24,595 bases of DNA from JAJVIP01 sp964405835. Lineage in GTDB: Bacteria > Elusimicrobiota > Elusimicrobia > F11. Both the position numbers and the translations under genes were made by a program. The notes below the pieces were generated by a model. It worked only from the letters and a program-made list of their open reading frames with translations, ran no database searches and was not told the DNA's origin. The stretch spans positions 1-24,595 of the forward strand of contig CAYOPN010000037.1 in NCBI GenBank assembly GCA_964405835.1, in the 5' to 3' direction. Shown here piece after piece: positions 1 to 9,201 of the stretch. Each line of letters opens with the position of its first letter. Position 1 is the first letter of the stretch.

Positions 1-3000
1 ACGGCCGGAGCGGGACATGGCGCTGGCGCGTCTGGTGTTGCGGTTTTCAATGCCGAAGGACGCACGCGAACTCCACGCGTATTGCTGCGATATGTCCTCG
101 TAATAGCCTTGGCTGTCGGTGATCCGCGTGAGCTCCCAAATCGGTTCCATCTCTAGAAACGAGATTTCTTGCTGCACGGTGAGCGCGAGTTCGCGTGCCG
201 CCGCCAGTTTGGCGGCCAGTTCGGCGCGGTTGGCGATCCAACGGAGTTGCAGGTCGCGAAGCGAGAATTCGGTCCGGAGAAGGTCCATCTGGAGACGTTG
301 TTGGTCAACATCGCCGGCCTTGATGCGCAGTTCCAGTTCCGCGCGTTTCAGTTCGAGCTCGCGGTGGGCGATCTGGAGGTCGGCTTCCAGCTCCTGGCGT
401 TTTGCGTTGCGGAGCGCTTCGCTCTTGCCGTCTTTCTGGACAACCATCAGCACTTGACCCGGCTTCACGGTCTGGCCCGTTTTCACAAATACGTGTTTCA
501 ATTTTCCGGCGTGCAGCGTGACTTGCGGGTCCTCTTGGCCAAGCACGGTGCCGCGCGCTTCCCATCCGATGCGCCGGGCCGGCGGCGATTGGCTCGTGAA
601 GGTACCCCAGTATTTGTAGGTCATCGGGACCACATTCGACGCGATGACCGCGAGAATGACCGTCCATTTCGCAATGCCGCGCCATAGGTAATAGATGAGC
701 CAGTATTTGGGACGCGTTGATGCCTTTTGAAGATCTTCGCGATCGGCGTTGGCTTGCTCGATTTTTTCAACCATGCTGTTCCAACCTTCGGGCATGGCGG
801 TGGTGGGTTGAAGATCTTGGACGCCATAGATCTTGCGCAAGAAGTCGATGATCCGGCCGCGGGCCGGCGGACGGGCGCGGAAAGAAGCTTCTTCAATCGG
901 ATTACGGTTTGGCGCGCCCACTTCGCCCGGAATTACGAAGCCGATGATGGCCGACAGGGCCGACAAGTGATCGTCCGGGTTCACCAAGCGCAGCCGGTAA
1001 TTTACGAACAGCCGGTTTTTCTCTTTGGTCTGTTCGACGCCGGTGCGGTACACGCCTTTTTCGCCGCCGTCGGCGATCCGTTCCATCACAACTTTTTCGA
1101 ACGCAGCCAGTTCTTTCTCGGTGCCGGCAAAATAGAAACTGATGTTCAAATGCACGCGGTTCTGAAGACCGTATTCAATGTTGTGCAGGAAGAGCAGCAA
1201 GAAAATGATGAAGGCCGTGAACATCACGGTGCCGAACGGGAAACTAACACCGGCCGCGATACCGCCGGCCATGGCGGCGGCCATGTACATGAGATCCATC
1301 GGGACGCGGACAATCGTGCGGATATTGAGCAACCCCGCGATCGCGGCGATGCCGAGCGGCGTTGCCACTACGAGCGGGGCGTTGATCAGCACGAAAACGA
1401 TGAAGCCCATGATCGGCGAGATAATGGCGATGGTGGAGGTAAATTTACGGTCGTAGGAACGGCCTTCGTCCTGCGTTTCTTTATAAACGACGCCTAGGAA
1501 ATAACCGGACACCGCCGAAATACTCAACACATGCCAAAGCGAGAGAATGACTTTCTGCTGCTTATAAGAGACAAAATTCGAGATGCTGTACGTATCGAAA
1601 CCCGCCGCTGCGGCAATGGGGGTAAAACCAAAAAAGAGCAAGAGGCCGAACGACAACGCAACCATCCGCATGATGTTGACACGGCTATACGGCACGTGCG
1701 ACGCGCGATCGGCCGCCGCAACGCCGAGCGACTTAACCGAACCCAGAACACGGTTCAAACCTTGGGAACGTTTCACGAAGCGATTTATCGGTTTTCTCAT
1801 ATAGACCAGCGCGGAAGCAGCAAAGAGACCCCAAAGCAAATTCAAACCGACCTCAACGGCAACTTCGAATAAAAGCGGCAGGAACGCGAGCGGAAGAACA
1901 AAAACCGATAACTCGCCTTCTTCGGCGTCCTCTTCATCATGCCGGGCTTCCCCTTCTTCGGGAATCCGGTGAAGCACAAGCTTGTCGTAAACGATCTTGC
2001 CGTCTTCGACCGACCCAGAAATCCGCATGCCTGGATCTTCTTCTTCCACCGTGTCCAAAACCGGATCGAAATGGGGCATTTCGTCGTCCCCATCGTTGTG
2101 GCCCCCGAGGTAACCGGCAATCCCATCCCCTGCGTTTGATTCAACCTGTTTTTCACCGATGTAGTCGCGCGTGCCCCAGCCCGAATACCGGTGCGGGTTT
2201 TCCGGATCAAACAAAGGACCTACCGGCACCTCTTTGTCCGGGCGTTCGTCCAATTGTTTTAGGAAGAAGTCACAAATCTTCGACCAGCCGGCGACATCGA
2301 TGTCAAAACCTTTCAACACTTGTCCCAAATAGAATGGGATGTGCTCGTCTTTCTCGAATTTGGATTCGAAGATTCCAAACCCCGGCCAGGTAAGACGGAA
2401 TTGGTTGGCCGGTGGAAACTGCACAATATTCGTGTCGGGATCCAGGAGCGGCACGCTGCGCTTACGGAAAATTCCGCGGTTGTTGATGTCAAAGTTGCCG
2501 CGCCATTTTCCGTCCGGACTGAAAATCGCGTAGCGCTCGTAATCGATCAGCAACAACGGCTCAAGCCGCAAGTCGAAAACATACCGTCCAAACTTTCCGC
2601 CCGCTTCGCGGTTGAGCTGATCTTTCTCCATGTCGCGCATGGTGTTCATGTCAATTTGGCCGGACAAAAGCATGTCGCGCAATTTTTTATCGGAGATGCG
2701 CGGTTTCTTCGACGGCGGCATCCAATGCGGCATGAACCGTCCGCGCCAGTAATCGTCCAAATACTCCATCATCACTGAAATCGTGAGTTTTCCGAACTGT
2801 TCACCGAAGCGGCGTTTCACTTCGCCTTTGAAAATCATTTTTTGGCGGAACTGTTCAACGTTTATGAGTCCCAGCGCCAATTGATCGATCAAATCGCGGA
2901 TCAGCTTTTTGTAATAGCGAGTGCGGTTTTTGTTCCGTTTCGGCCGCTGCAATTCGCGGTCGTAGTTGGTGATGAACTGGCGGTGGTCGCCCGGTGTGCG

Positions 3001-6000
3001 GTTGTCTCCGTAATCGCTCGAGATGCCATAAGGAATGATGAGCACGTCTTTGTAGCGGCGCGAACGGGCTTCTTCCGCGCTGATTCTCTCACCGTCAAAA
3101 TAAAATTCCATGTTTTCGTCGGCGATGAAACCGTATTCGCGCAGCAACAAATAAATGAGCGCGACCCCTTCTTCCACTTTCATCGATCCTTTGATTTCGT
3201 TGCGGCGCGCAGAACCGGCGCCCAAGGTTTTGCGCTGTTCCACTTCCGTGGTCGCGCGAACCATCCACCGTGCGTTGACCAACTTCTCAACCGGGCGAAA
3301 CGGGACCAGCTGCATGCCGGGGACTTTGTTGATCAGGCGCAGCGGGAACTTAGCGAGCATTTCCAGCGGTGCAAACAGCCAGTCGTACGAAAAATTGTAG
3401 AGCCAGTGGATCGAGATCGCGGACCGAAGACCCAACTTCCGGTTTATCAACATTGTTTTCACGGAAGAAATAAAGAGCCGCAGACCAAACAACAGCGCCC
3501 ATGGCAAGCCGGACGTATTATGGTTATTCAGCCACTGACGCCACGTGATCCTGCCTTCGTGCAAAGCCGTCTCTTCGCGCGTGGCTTCGGTTTGCCATAC
3601 CTTGGCGGCCGGAGGAGGACGTGCAAAACGTTGCGTGACGATGATGGCCGCCCCCCAAATGAATCCAAGGGTGACCAACACATAACCCCAAAGGAATTGG
3701 AACGAAAAATAATTTTCTGAAGCCGGCGCCGACTCCGTAACCGGTGACTTCGCGGCATGTTCTTTTTCGATCAAGCCTTTCAGTTTTTCTTCAACCTTGG
3801 CTTGCGCGCCCGCGATTTGTTCACGCGCCTGGGACACATCTTGCGTGACCTGGGCCTGGACTTCTTCATCCGTTTCTCCCGCTTTCAACGCGAAAATCGA
3901 CGATGCCGCTTTTTTATAAGCGTCTTCAATTTCCTCCGGCTCTAGCGTGTTCCCGCGCACGACATTCTCGGCATTGCGGAACAATTCCAATGCTTTTTCG
4001 CGTTCTTGGGAGAGCCCTGCGGCGATGGCCTTGTGCTCTTCTAATTTTTCAGGGCCAATGGCCGTCCAGCCGCTGGGGCTGTTTGGATTGCGCTCGAAAT
4101 AGGTGTGCTTGGGCGCCGATGCGCCGGAAGTCATGGTTACGACGTGATATTTTCTTTTGGCCGCGTCGTTTTTGTGAGGATCGGATTCCATTAGCCGCTG
4201 CATCAGCTCGTCCAAATCTTCATTGACGTCAATGCCGGAAAGCGCGGCGCTGACTTCACGTTCCCGGTCCCGCGCCGCGATCATAATGCGATAGTTCGTC
4301 CGCAATAATTCCAGACGGTCGACTTCACTCTGCAGCCGTTTTATTTTCTCGTTGCGACGAAACGCCGCGAGCGCTTGCAAATTCTCTTTGGTCCCATGCG
4401 CTATAGCATCAATGCCCATTTCGTTGAGCTGACCGGTCAGTTTCTCTTTGGCGCGGCGGTCTTCATTGGTCCAGACCATGGACGTGGTTGGCAGCGCAGG
4501 AGCGTCTTCATCTTTAGCGAGCAAGCGCGCGAGGCCCAGCGACGACGTCAAAATCAAAAACCATGCAAGCAACGAATTTTTTGTTTTCGGGGCGCCGGGT
4601 TGCAGAACGGTCGGCTTCGATTTTTCGACAGAAATCTCAACCTCTGGAGTCTCCGTTGTCTGGGGAGCCGGAATGAGCGGAATGATTTCTTCCGCAATCG
4701 GCGCAACCGCGGGGTCAACAACTGGTTCGGAAAAGGGCGCAGCAAGGGGTGTCACCACGAATTCGACCGATTTCCTCAATGAATCCGGAATTTCTTCGGA
4801 GGAAATTTCCACAAAATCGATGTGATAAAGCCGGGTGGTGGTCACAACCGTTCCATCGTGACGGGATATCAACGTGGATTTTTTAGGCAAGCGGATATCA
4901 GAAGTGGCCGGGCTGCCCTGCCGGTACTCCCACTTTTCCACAATGTTCTTTTCATTAATAAGAGGGTCGTTCGATTCCAGCCGCTGGCGCTGATAAAGCG
5001 TTTCGACAAAAATTCCCGGGGACGCCTCGTAGTTAAGGTCCGATATCTGAAAGAAATATTTGCTGCCGTTTTTAAAGGTAGCGGTCTTGAGCGGCCGGCC
5101 TTCGTCGTCCCTTTGCGTGTCTTTGACGGTCATCACCAGATCGGTCCGGCCTTCGGTGTCGTAGAACGATTGGCGGACAGTTCTTTCTCCCGTCTTATAG
5201 ACGGTCTCTTCTTCCAAGCGGGTCGACCCATCTTGATCGGTAATGGTGCGAACGCTACCCGTCAATTCACTCCCTGTATATGTGTAGTCGATCTTTTCCG
5301 TTTCGTTGGTCTCGGTATTGAAATACGAAATCGTCTGAATTTTTCCGCCGTTCAAGCCGACCTTCCCTACGACCAATTGGGTCTTGTCGGCCTTGTGGCC
5401 GTTCTTTCCATTCGGGCCGTTTTTCTTGCCCGTTAGCAACGTTCTCACAAGATCTTCGGACTTCACGTTCCCGGCTTTCGATTCAACGGTTTTCTTCACG
5501 GTCTTTTCAGCAACCGTTTTCACGGGCCCCGGGTCTTTGTCCGCAACCGTTAGCAGAATAGGCGCTGGTTCCTCGGGCGCTTTAACGATTGCAGCCGGCC
5601 TTCTAACGAGATTGCGCAGAATCCTAAACGAGAACACCGCGAATCCGATGACGCCAAGAGAGATCGGCAACCAATATTCGCGCGCGGTGACGTACCGGGT
5701 TTTTTCCCCGGGCGCCCCGGCCGGCGTTTCGCTTTCCGTGGCCGCGTCCAAGACGGCTTTTTTTAGCGATGCCAAGGTTTTTTCCTTGGTCTGCGCTATT
5801 TTTTTGGCCGTTTCCGATTGTTCCTTCTTGGCTTCTGCTTCGATCTGGCCGTCCACGCCACCCGCTTCAATTGCCGACAGCGCGCTTTTGGCCGCGCTTA
5901 ATTTCTCCTCGATTTCCGAGGAAGAGAGGTTTTTACGGGACAAAACATTTTCCGCCGATGTGAATTTTTGGCGGACGTCGTCGATCTCCGCCGCGATGAC

Positions 6001-9000
6001 GCCGGCGCGCAGCTTGAGCTCCTCCGGTGACTCGGGCCGAAGCAACGTCCCCGCTTTGGGATTGCTGGGATCTAATTCGTAATAAGAGGGTGCCCCATTC
6101 ACGAGCACGGTGCGGTATTTTTCGGGATCGGCGGCCACGCGGCGGCGGATACCGGCATACGGGTCGGCCTTTAATTCTTCGATGCTCTGCAGTTTTTCGG
6201 CCAGTTCCCGCTGCCGGGCACTTAAATCTTTTGCCGCGTCGCTGTTCGCTCGAAGTACTTCCAATTCGGAAATATCTTTTTTCAGCGCTTCTATTTTCTG
6301 GCCACGGTATTTCTCAATCAAAGCGTTCTTGTTCTCGGCGGTATCGTTGAAAATTTCATCGGCCTGGATGGGACCCAGCTGAGGGGCCTGGATCTCTGCC
6401 GTGGTGGAAGGCGCGCCGGTGAACTGGACCTTTTTTGCATTTAATTCTTGAGAACGCTGGAGGAGTCCTGCCGCGGACGTTTTCATCTTTTCCAGCGGCT
6501 CGTTCGAGGCCGATTTGGCGCGGTCATCGATCTCGGCGTCTTCTTTACCATCGGCCAGGTCCGCCAGGGCCGACTCGGATTTTTCCAGTTCTTCGGATAT
6601 CTGCGCCGGTGTCAAACCACCGGCGGCCAACGTCTTTTCGGCCTTTTTGAAATTCGCGGTCGCGGCGGAGAGATCGTTCTTCGCAGCGAATATTTTAATC
6701 TCCAATTCCTCAACATTGTGGGGCCCCATCAACTTCCACTTGTCCGGGCCGATGGATTCGTAATAAGAAACTTTTGAACCGCTGGCCCCAGTGATCCTGG
6801 TGGCCCGGTACTTCTCCGGATTTTCGGCCATCAACCGTTTCATTTTTGCGTCAAAATTCCGGTCGTTTTCAAGTTGCTTGATTTTTTCGTTCAGGTCTTT
6901 CTGGATTTCCTTAAAACTTTGGGCGGTTTCCAAATTCGCACGGAGGTTTTTTAGCTTGTTGATTTCTTCTTGGACTTTGGCGGTTTTTTCGGCGCGGTAA
7001 CCGGCCGCGAGGCGCTTCTGAACGCCGGCCAGGTCGTAACGGGCCGCGGATTCATTGAGGGCGTTTAACTGGGCTTCAACGGAGAGGCGGTCGCTTTCTT
7101 GTTCAACTGTCCAGGTGATTTGAGGCACTGCGGCCGTGGTCACTGGAGTAGAAAATTTCGAGAAATAAATTCCCGCCGCCAACGTCATCGATCCCAGCAA
7201 CGCCAATACAACGCCAAGGCCAAACGAAATCTGTCCGGTCCGCTTGAAATTATTGCGGCCCGGACGGTGCGCGGCGCTCTCCATGGATACGAACTTCGGC
7301 GCTTCTTGCGGAGCGTCTTCAAGACGTTCCAGTTTAAATTCTGCGGTGACATCCCCGCCGGCCGAATCGTACGATCGGTCGATGGTAACTGTCTTGTTTA
7401 ACGCGCCTCGAAGTTTTTCCCGGGCCTCTTTGTTGACGTCGCCAAGGACCGGCACGAGTGGTTTCCCTCCGTATGGATTTGCGGCCATAAAAAGCTTTTC
7501 GCCCATCACCAATTTCTCGAGCGGCGTCTTCTCCTGCGCAAAAACGCTCAAGTAGGCGCTTTCGCCGCCTCCGGTAATTTTTGTGATCTTCGGAACGAAC
7601 GAGACCGTGGTGTAACCGGCGCGGTTCAAGATCGCAACGATGCCGTCGGTATGAAAACCACCGGTCACGAGCACACCGACCGAAGCTCCCGGTCCGGACG
7701 CGCGGACGACACGGTCGGCCATCGCGGCGTTGCGCTCGTTCGCTTTTAAATAGAAATCCTCAAAATGAGAGAGCCGTTCAAACAGCGGAACAGGGACCGT
7801 TTTCTTGAGCGACACATAATCGGCCCATTCGGAGGGAGTCAGCGCGAAATCGGTGAGACGGCGTGTGGCGCGGTTCAATTGCAACTGCTTGATCAAGCGT
7901 TTTTCTTCACCGGTGCGCGCCAATGCGGAATAAATTTTTTCTTCCTGGGAACGGATCGCGCCGAACAGGGCCGCGGTATCGATGCTATCGGCGGCCAGCA
8001 CGTAACGGACATAATTGTCCAAGGCCGGGAAATCTTTGAGCGGCACACGCTTCTGGCGGGCTAGGTCCGATAGTTGGCGGTAAAAGTCGGACGGGCTGAA
8101 GGTCGCCATGCGGTAGGAAAGGCCGGCGTCAACGAGCGCGGTGGCTTCTTCTTTGCTAAGCGAACGCGTTAATTTCTCAAGGAACGCGCCACGTTCGACC
8201 TCAACGCGCGCGAGATCGAATGAACGTTCCATGCGCACCGCGTCCAAAAACACACGGAGCGGCGCCGGTAAGTTGCCGTATGCCGATAACTGTTCAAGGT
8301 AGGCGCCCAGCTCGATTTGTTTTTCCTGATAGCGGCGTGCCAAAGCGTCAAAAGCGACCAACTCGGGGTTCAAGCGATCGCGGTTTTTCTTGAGCATCCG
8401 CGATTCCTGGGCCAAAAGCCGCTGGCGGTAACCGGCGGCGTGGGTTGCGGCGCCAAGATAGGCGTCCAAATTTTGTTGATAAAGGCGGGGATCTTCACCG
8501 CCAAAAAACGCCGGCGGCATGGAGGGCATCGTGAGTGCCGCGTGCACGGGACCCGAAATCCGGTTCGTTTCCAAAAGAAAGTCGGCCACGCGGGCCATCA
8601 CGTCCGCGTCAAATGCGGATCGGGCGGATTTCACATCAATGGGGCCGTCCGTTCCTTCGAGCACCACGTAATTCAACAACGGTCCTTGACCCAAAGTCTT
8701 CATCACCGCCGATATATTGGCTTGGGCTTCCTTGTTCATGTGGATGTCCTGAACAAGCAAAACAATTTTTTCGGAAGCTCCCGTAACAGGCTTCTTGATT
8801 CCACGGACCGTACCGAGACGGTAAGGCAAGCGTCGCAACAGGCGTTCGAGCGGTGTCAGCGAGGAATCATCGGTGGGCTTGGTGACGGAAACAGCGTGGA
8901 GAGAACGCTGCGACGGCGACGCCAACAGCGCTGCTTTCTGGCGCTCTTGCCAAAAATTGGTTTCGACCGCGTGCACGAACAAACAATTTGTCGCCAAAAC

Positions 9001-9036
9001 GCACACGCAAGTAATAGTGGAAATAATTTTCTTCAT
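1..9036 (-). CDS. Giant envelope protein, 5' part only (at least 3012 aa): ChaN-like head, coiled-coil modules, polytopic block, HlyD-like tail
   Basis: The frame starting at ATG 9036 stays open to base 1, so the gene runs off the left edge. Residues 1-23 look like a signal peptide (cleavage near VHA). Residues 90-500 form a ChaN/EreA-like domain: D97-x-H99, L126-E-G, R435-N-A-A-M439-A, G459-G-F-H462. Then follow a membrane segment (603-626), coiled-coil modules A and B (about 683-840, 913-1069), a membrane segment (1122-1140), a strand-rich segment (1220-1410), a membrane segment (1488-1505), module C (1563-1732) and a membrane segment (1781-1801). Next are a soluble domain of unknown type (1810-2370), several hydrophobic helices (about 2375-2620), another at 2788-2806, and an HlyD-like biotinyl/lipoyl half (2822-2870, with VKTGQTVKPGQVL) followed by coiled coil (2872-2960). 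No Shine-Dalgarno is seen before the start. Function is unknown; an envelope-spanning complex subunit is inferred. The uninterrupted frame and coherent domains make the gene secure. Confidence 0.9.
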   Translation of the reverse strand, partial: MKKIISTITCVCVLATNCLFVHAVETNFWQERQKAALLASPSQRSLHAVSVTKPTDDSSLTPLERLLRRLPYRLGTVRGIKKPVTGASEKIVLLVQDIHMNKEAQANISAVMKTLGQGPLLNYVVLEGTDGPIDVKSARSAFDADVMARVADFLLETNRISGPVHAALTMPSMPPAFFGGEDPRLYQQNLDAYLGAATHAAGYRQRLLAQESRMLKKNRDRLNPELVAFDALARRYQEKQIELGAYLEQLSAYGNLPAPLRVFLDAVRMERSFDLARVEVERGAFLEKLTRSLSKEEATALVDAGLSYRMATFSPSDFYRQLSDLARQKRVPLKDFPALDNYVRYVLAADSIDTAALFGAIRSQEEKIYSALARTGEEKRLIKQLQLNRATRRLTDFALTPSEWADYVSLKKTVPVPLFERLSHFEDFYLKANERNAAMADRVVRASGPGASVGVLVTGGFHTDGIVAILNRAGYTTVSFVPKITKITGGGESAYLSVFAQEKTPLEKLVMGEKLFMAANPYGGKPLVPVLGDVNKEAREKLRGALNKTVTIDRSYDSAGGDVTAEFKLERLEDAPQEAPKFVSMESAAHRPGRNNFKRTGQISFGLGVVLALLGSMTLAAGIYFSKFSTPVTTAAVPQITWTVEQESDRLSVEAQLNALNESAARYDLAGVQKRLAAGYRAEKTAKVQEEINKLKNLRANLETAQSFKEIQKDLNEKIKQLENDRNFDAKMKRLMAENPEKYRATRITGASGSKVSYYESIGPDKWKLMGPHNVEELEIKIFAAKNDLSAATANFKKAEKTLAAGGLTPAQISEELEKSESALADLADGKEDAEIDDRAKSASNEPLEKMKTSAAGLLQRSQELNAKKVQFTGAPSTTAEIQAPQLGPIQADEIFNDTAENKNALIEKYRGQKIEALKKDISELEVLRANSDAAKDLSARQRELAEKLQSIEELKADPYAGIRRRVAADPEKYRTVLVNGAPSYYELDPSNPKAGTLLRPESPEELKLRAGVIAAEIDDVRQKFTSAENVLSRKNLSSSEIEEKLSAAKSALSAIEAGGVDGQIEAEAKKEQSETAKKIAQTKEKTLASLKKAVLDAATESETPAGAPGEKTRYVTAREYWLPISLGVIGFAVFSFRILRNLVRRPAAIVKAPEEPAPILLTVADKDPGPVKTVAEKTVKKTVESKAGNVKSEDLVRTLLTGKKNGPNGKNGHKADKTQLVVGKVGLNGGKIQTISYFNTETNETEKIDYTYTGSELTGSVRTITDQDGSTRLEEETVYKTGERTVRQSFYDTEGRTDLVMTVKDTQRDDEGRPLKTATFKNGSKYFFQISDLNYEASPGIFVETLYQRQRLESNDPLINEKNIVEKWEYRQGSPATSDIRLPKKSTLISRHDGTVVTTTRLYHIDFVEISSEEIPDSLRKSVEFVVTPLAAPFSEPVVDPAVAPIAEEIIPLIPAPQTTETPEVEISVEKSKPTVLQPGAPKTKNSLLAWFLILTSSLGLARLLAKDEDAPALPTTSMVWTNEDRRAKEKLTGQLNEMGIDAIAHGTKENLQALAAFRRNEKIKRLQSEVDRLELLRTNYRIMIAARDREREVSAALSGIDVNEDLDELMQRLMESDPHKNDAAKRKYHVVTMTSGASAPKHTYFERNPNSPSGWTAIGPEKLEEHKAIAAGLSQEREKALELFRNAENVVRGNTLEPEEIEDAYKKAASSIFALKAGETDEEVQAQVTQDVSQAREQIAGAQAKVEEKLKGLIEKEHAAKSPVTESAPASENYFSFQFLWGYVLVTLGFIWGAAIIVTQRFARPPPAAKVWQTEATREETALHEGRITWRQWLNNHNTSGLPWALLFGLRLFISSVKTMLINRKLGLRSAISIHWLYNFSYDWLFAPLEMLAKFPLRLINKVPGMQLVPFRPVEKLVNARWMVRATTEVEQRKTLGAGSARRNEIKGSMKVEEGVALIYLLLREYGFIADENMEFYFDGERISAEEARSRRYKDVLIIPYGISSDYGDNRTPGDHRQFITNYDRELQRPKRNKNRTRYYKKLIRDLIDQLALGLINVEQFRQKMIFKGEVKRRFGEQFGKLTISVMMEYLDDYWRGRFMPHWMPPSKKPRISDKKLRDMLLSGQIDMNTMRDMEKDQLNREAGGKFGRYVFDLRLEPLLLIDYERYAIFSPDGKWRGNFDINNRGIFRKRSVPLLDPDTNIVQFPPANQFRLTWPGFGIFESKFEKDEHIPFYLGQVLKGFDIDVAGWSKICDFFLKQLDERPDKEVPVGPLFDPENPHRYSGWGTRDYIGEKQVESNAGDGIAGYLGGHNDGDDEMPHFDPVLDTVEEEDPGMRISGSVEDGKIVYDKLVLHRIPEEGEARHDEEDAEEGELSVFVLPLAFLPLLFEVAVEVGLNLLWGLFAASALVYMRKPINRFVKRSQGLNRVLGSVKSLGVAAADRASHVPYSRVNIMRMVALSFGLLLFFGFTPIAAAAGFDTYSISNFVSYKQQKVILSLWHVLSISAVSGYFLGVVYKETQDEGRSYDRKFTSTIAIISPIMGFIVFVLINAPLVVATPLGIAAIAGLLNIRTIVRVPMDLMYMAAAMAGGIAAGVSFPFGTVMFTAFIIFLLLFLHNIEYGLQNRVHLNISFYFAGTEKELAAFEKVVMERIADGGEKGVYRTGVEQTKEKNRLFVNYRLRLVNPDDHLSALSAIIGFVIPGEVGAPNRNPIEEASFRARPPARGRIIDFLRKIYGVQDLQPTTAMPEGWNSMVEKIEQANADREDLQKASTRPKYWLIYYLWRGIAKWTVILAVIASNVVPMTYKYWGTFTSQSPPARRIGWEARGTVLGQEDPQVTLHAGKLKHVFVKTGQTVKPGQVLMVVQKDGKSEALRNAKRQELEADLQIAHRELELKRAELELRIKAGDVDQQRLQMDLLRTEFSLRDLQLRWIANRAELAAKLAAARELALTVQQEISFLEMEPIWELTRITDSQGYYEDISQQYAWSSRASFGIENRNTRRASAMSRSGR
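3841..4350 (-). repeat. Coiled-coil module C inside the giant protein (residues ~1563-1732)
   Basis: Third copy of the module, separated from B by a strand-rich segment and a membrane helix. It shows VDRLELLRTN, LMQRLMESDP, KYHVVTM, TYFERNP, GWTAIGPEKLEE, FRNAENVVRGNTLEPEEIED and SSIFALKAGETD. The core differs a little (KYHVV for EKYR, YFE for YYE), but the order and spacing match A and B. A membrane segment follows at 1781-1801. Confidence 0.7.
5830..6300 (-). repeat. Coiled-coil module B inside the giant protein (residues ~913-1069)
   Basis: Second copy of the module. It shows ISELEVLRAN, then DPEKYR, then SYYELDP, RPESPEELK, FTSAENVLSRKNLSSSEIEE and SALSAIEAGGVD. It aligns with module A over its whole length, is clearly diverged, and is followed by a membrane segment at residues 1122-1140. 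Confidence 0.75.
6517..6990 (-). repeat. Coiled-coil module A inside the giant protein (residues ~683-840)
   Basis: First of three diverged copies of a protein module. A charged coiled coil (around INKLKNLRANLE) leads to a short core with NPEKYR, then YYE, then KWKLMGP. A second helix follows with NFKKAEKTL, a turn at LTPAQISEELEKSESAL, and an acidic end. Copies B and C keep the same order of elements. It lies just after the first internal membrane segment. Confidence 0.75.
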
Positions 9037-9201
9037 TGATGTTGTTCAACCAATGGCAAGACCCGTTCCTGGTTAGGGTCTGGGTGTTGGAGGGGTGCTA
9101 TTGATCTTTAACGGGAAGGATTATTGGATAAGGAGACGACGGGAATTTAGGGGCAATGTAAAATGTGCGTGAATTGTATTTACAACCTTGTTACATCAAC
9201 G
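9037..9201. other. 165-bp gap between the two giant genes
   Basis: No gene is seen. There is a 12-bp inverted repeat, TTGTA-TT-TACAA, at 9174-9185 just after the upstream gene's stop. A 6-bp stem, AGACCC/GGGTCT, lies at 9059-9081 about 23 bp before the ATG of the larger gene. Neither is followed by a T run, so no intrinsic terminator can be claimed. No Shine-Dalgarno precedes the ATG at 9036. Confidence 0.4.

Noticed and set aside
727..1497. Plus-strand open frame of 256 codons
   Set aside because: It lies opposite the continuous minus-strand giant gene. The protein is rich in H, R, Q and G with no domain, typical of the antisense of a GC-biased gene.
2842..3720. Plus-strand open frame of 292 codons
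   Set aside because: Antisense to the giant gene; no recognisable motif and no ribosome binding site. The opposite strand gives coherent protein.
8317..9039. Plus-strand open frame of 240 codons
   Set aside because: Antisense to the signal peptide and ChaN-like head, whose motifs are conserved in the neighbouring paralogue.
9059..9081. AGACCC/GGGTCT hairpin as a terminator or riboswitch
   Set aside because: Only a 6-bp stem with an 11-base loop and no T run; too weak to call.
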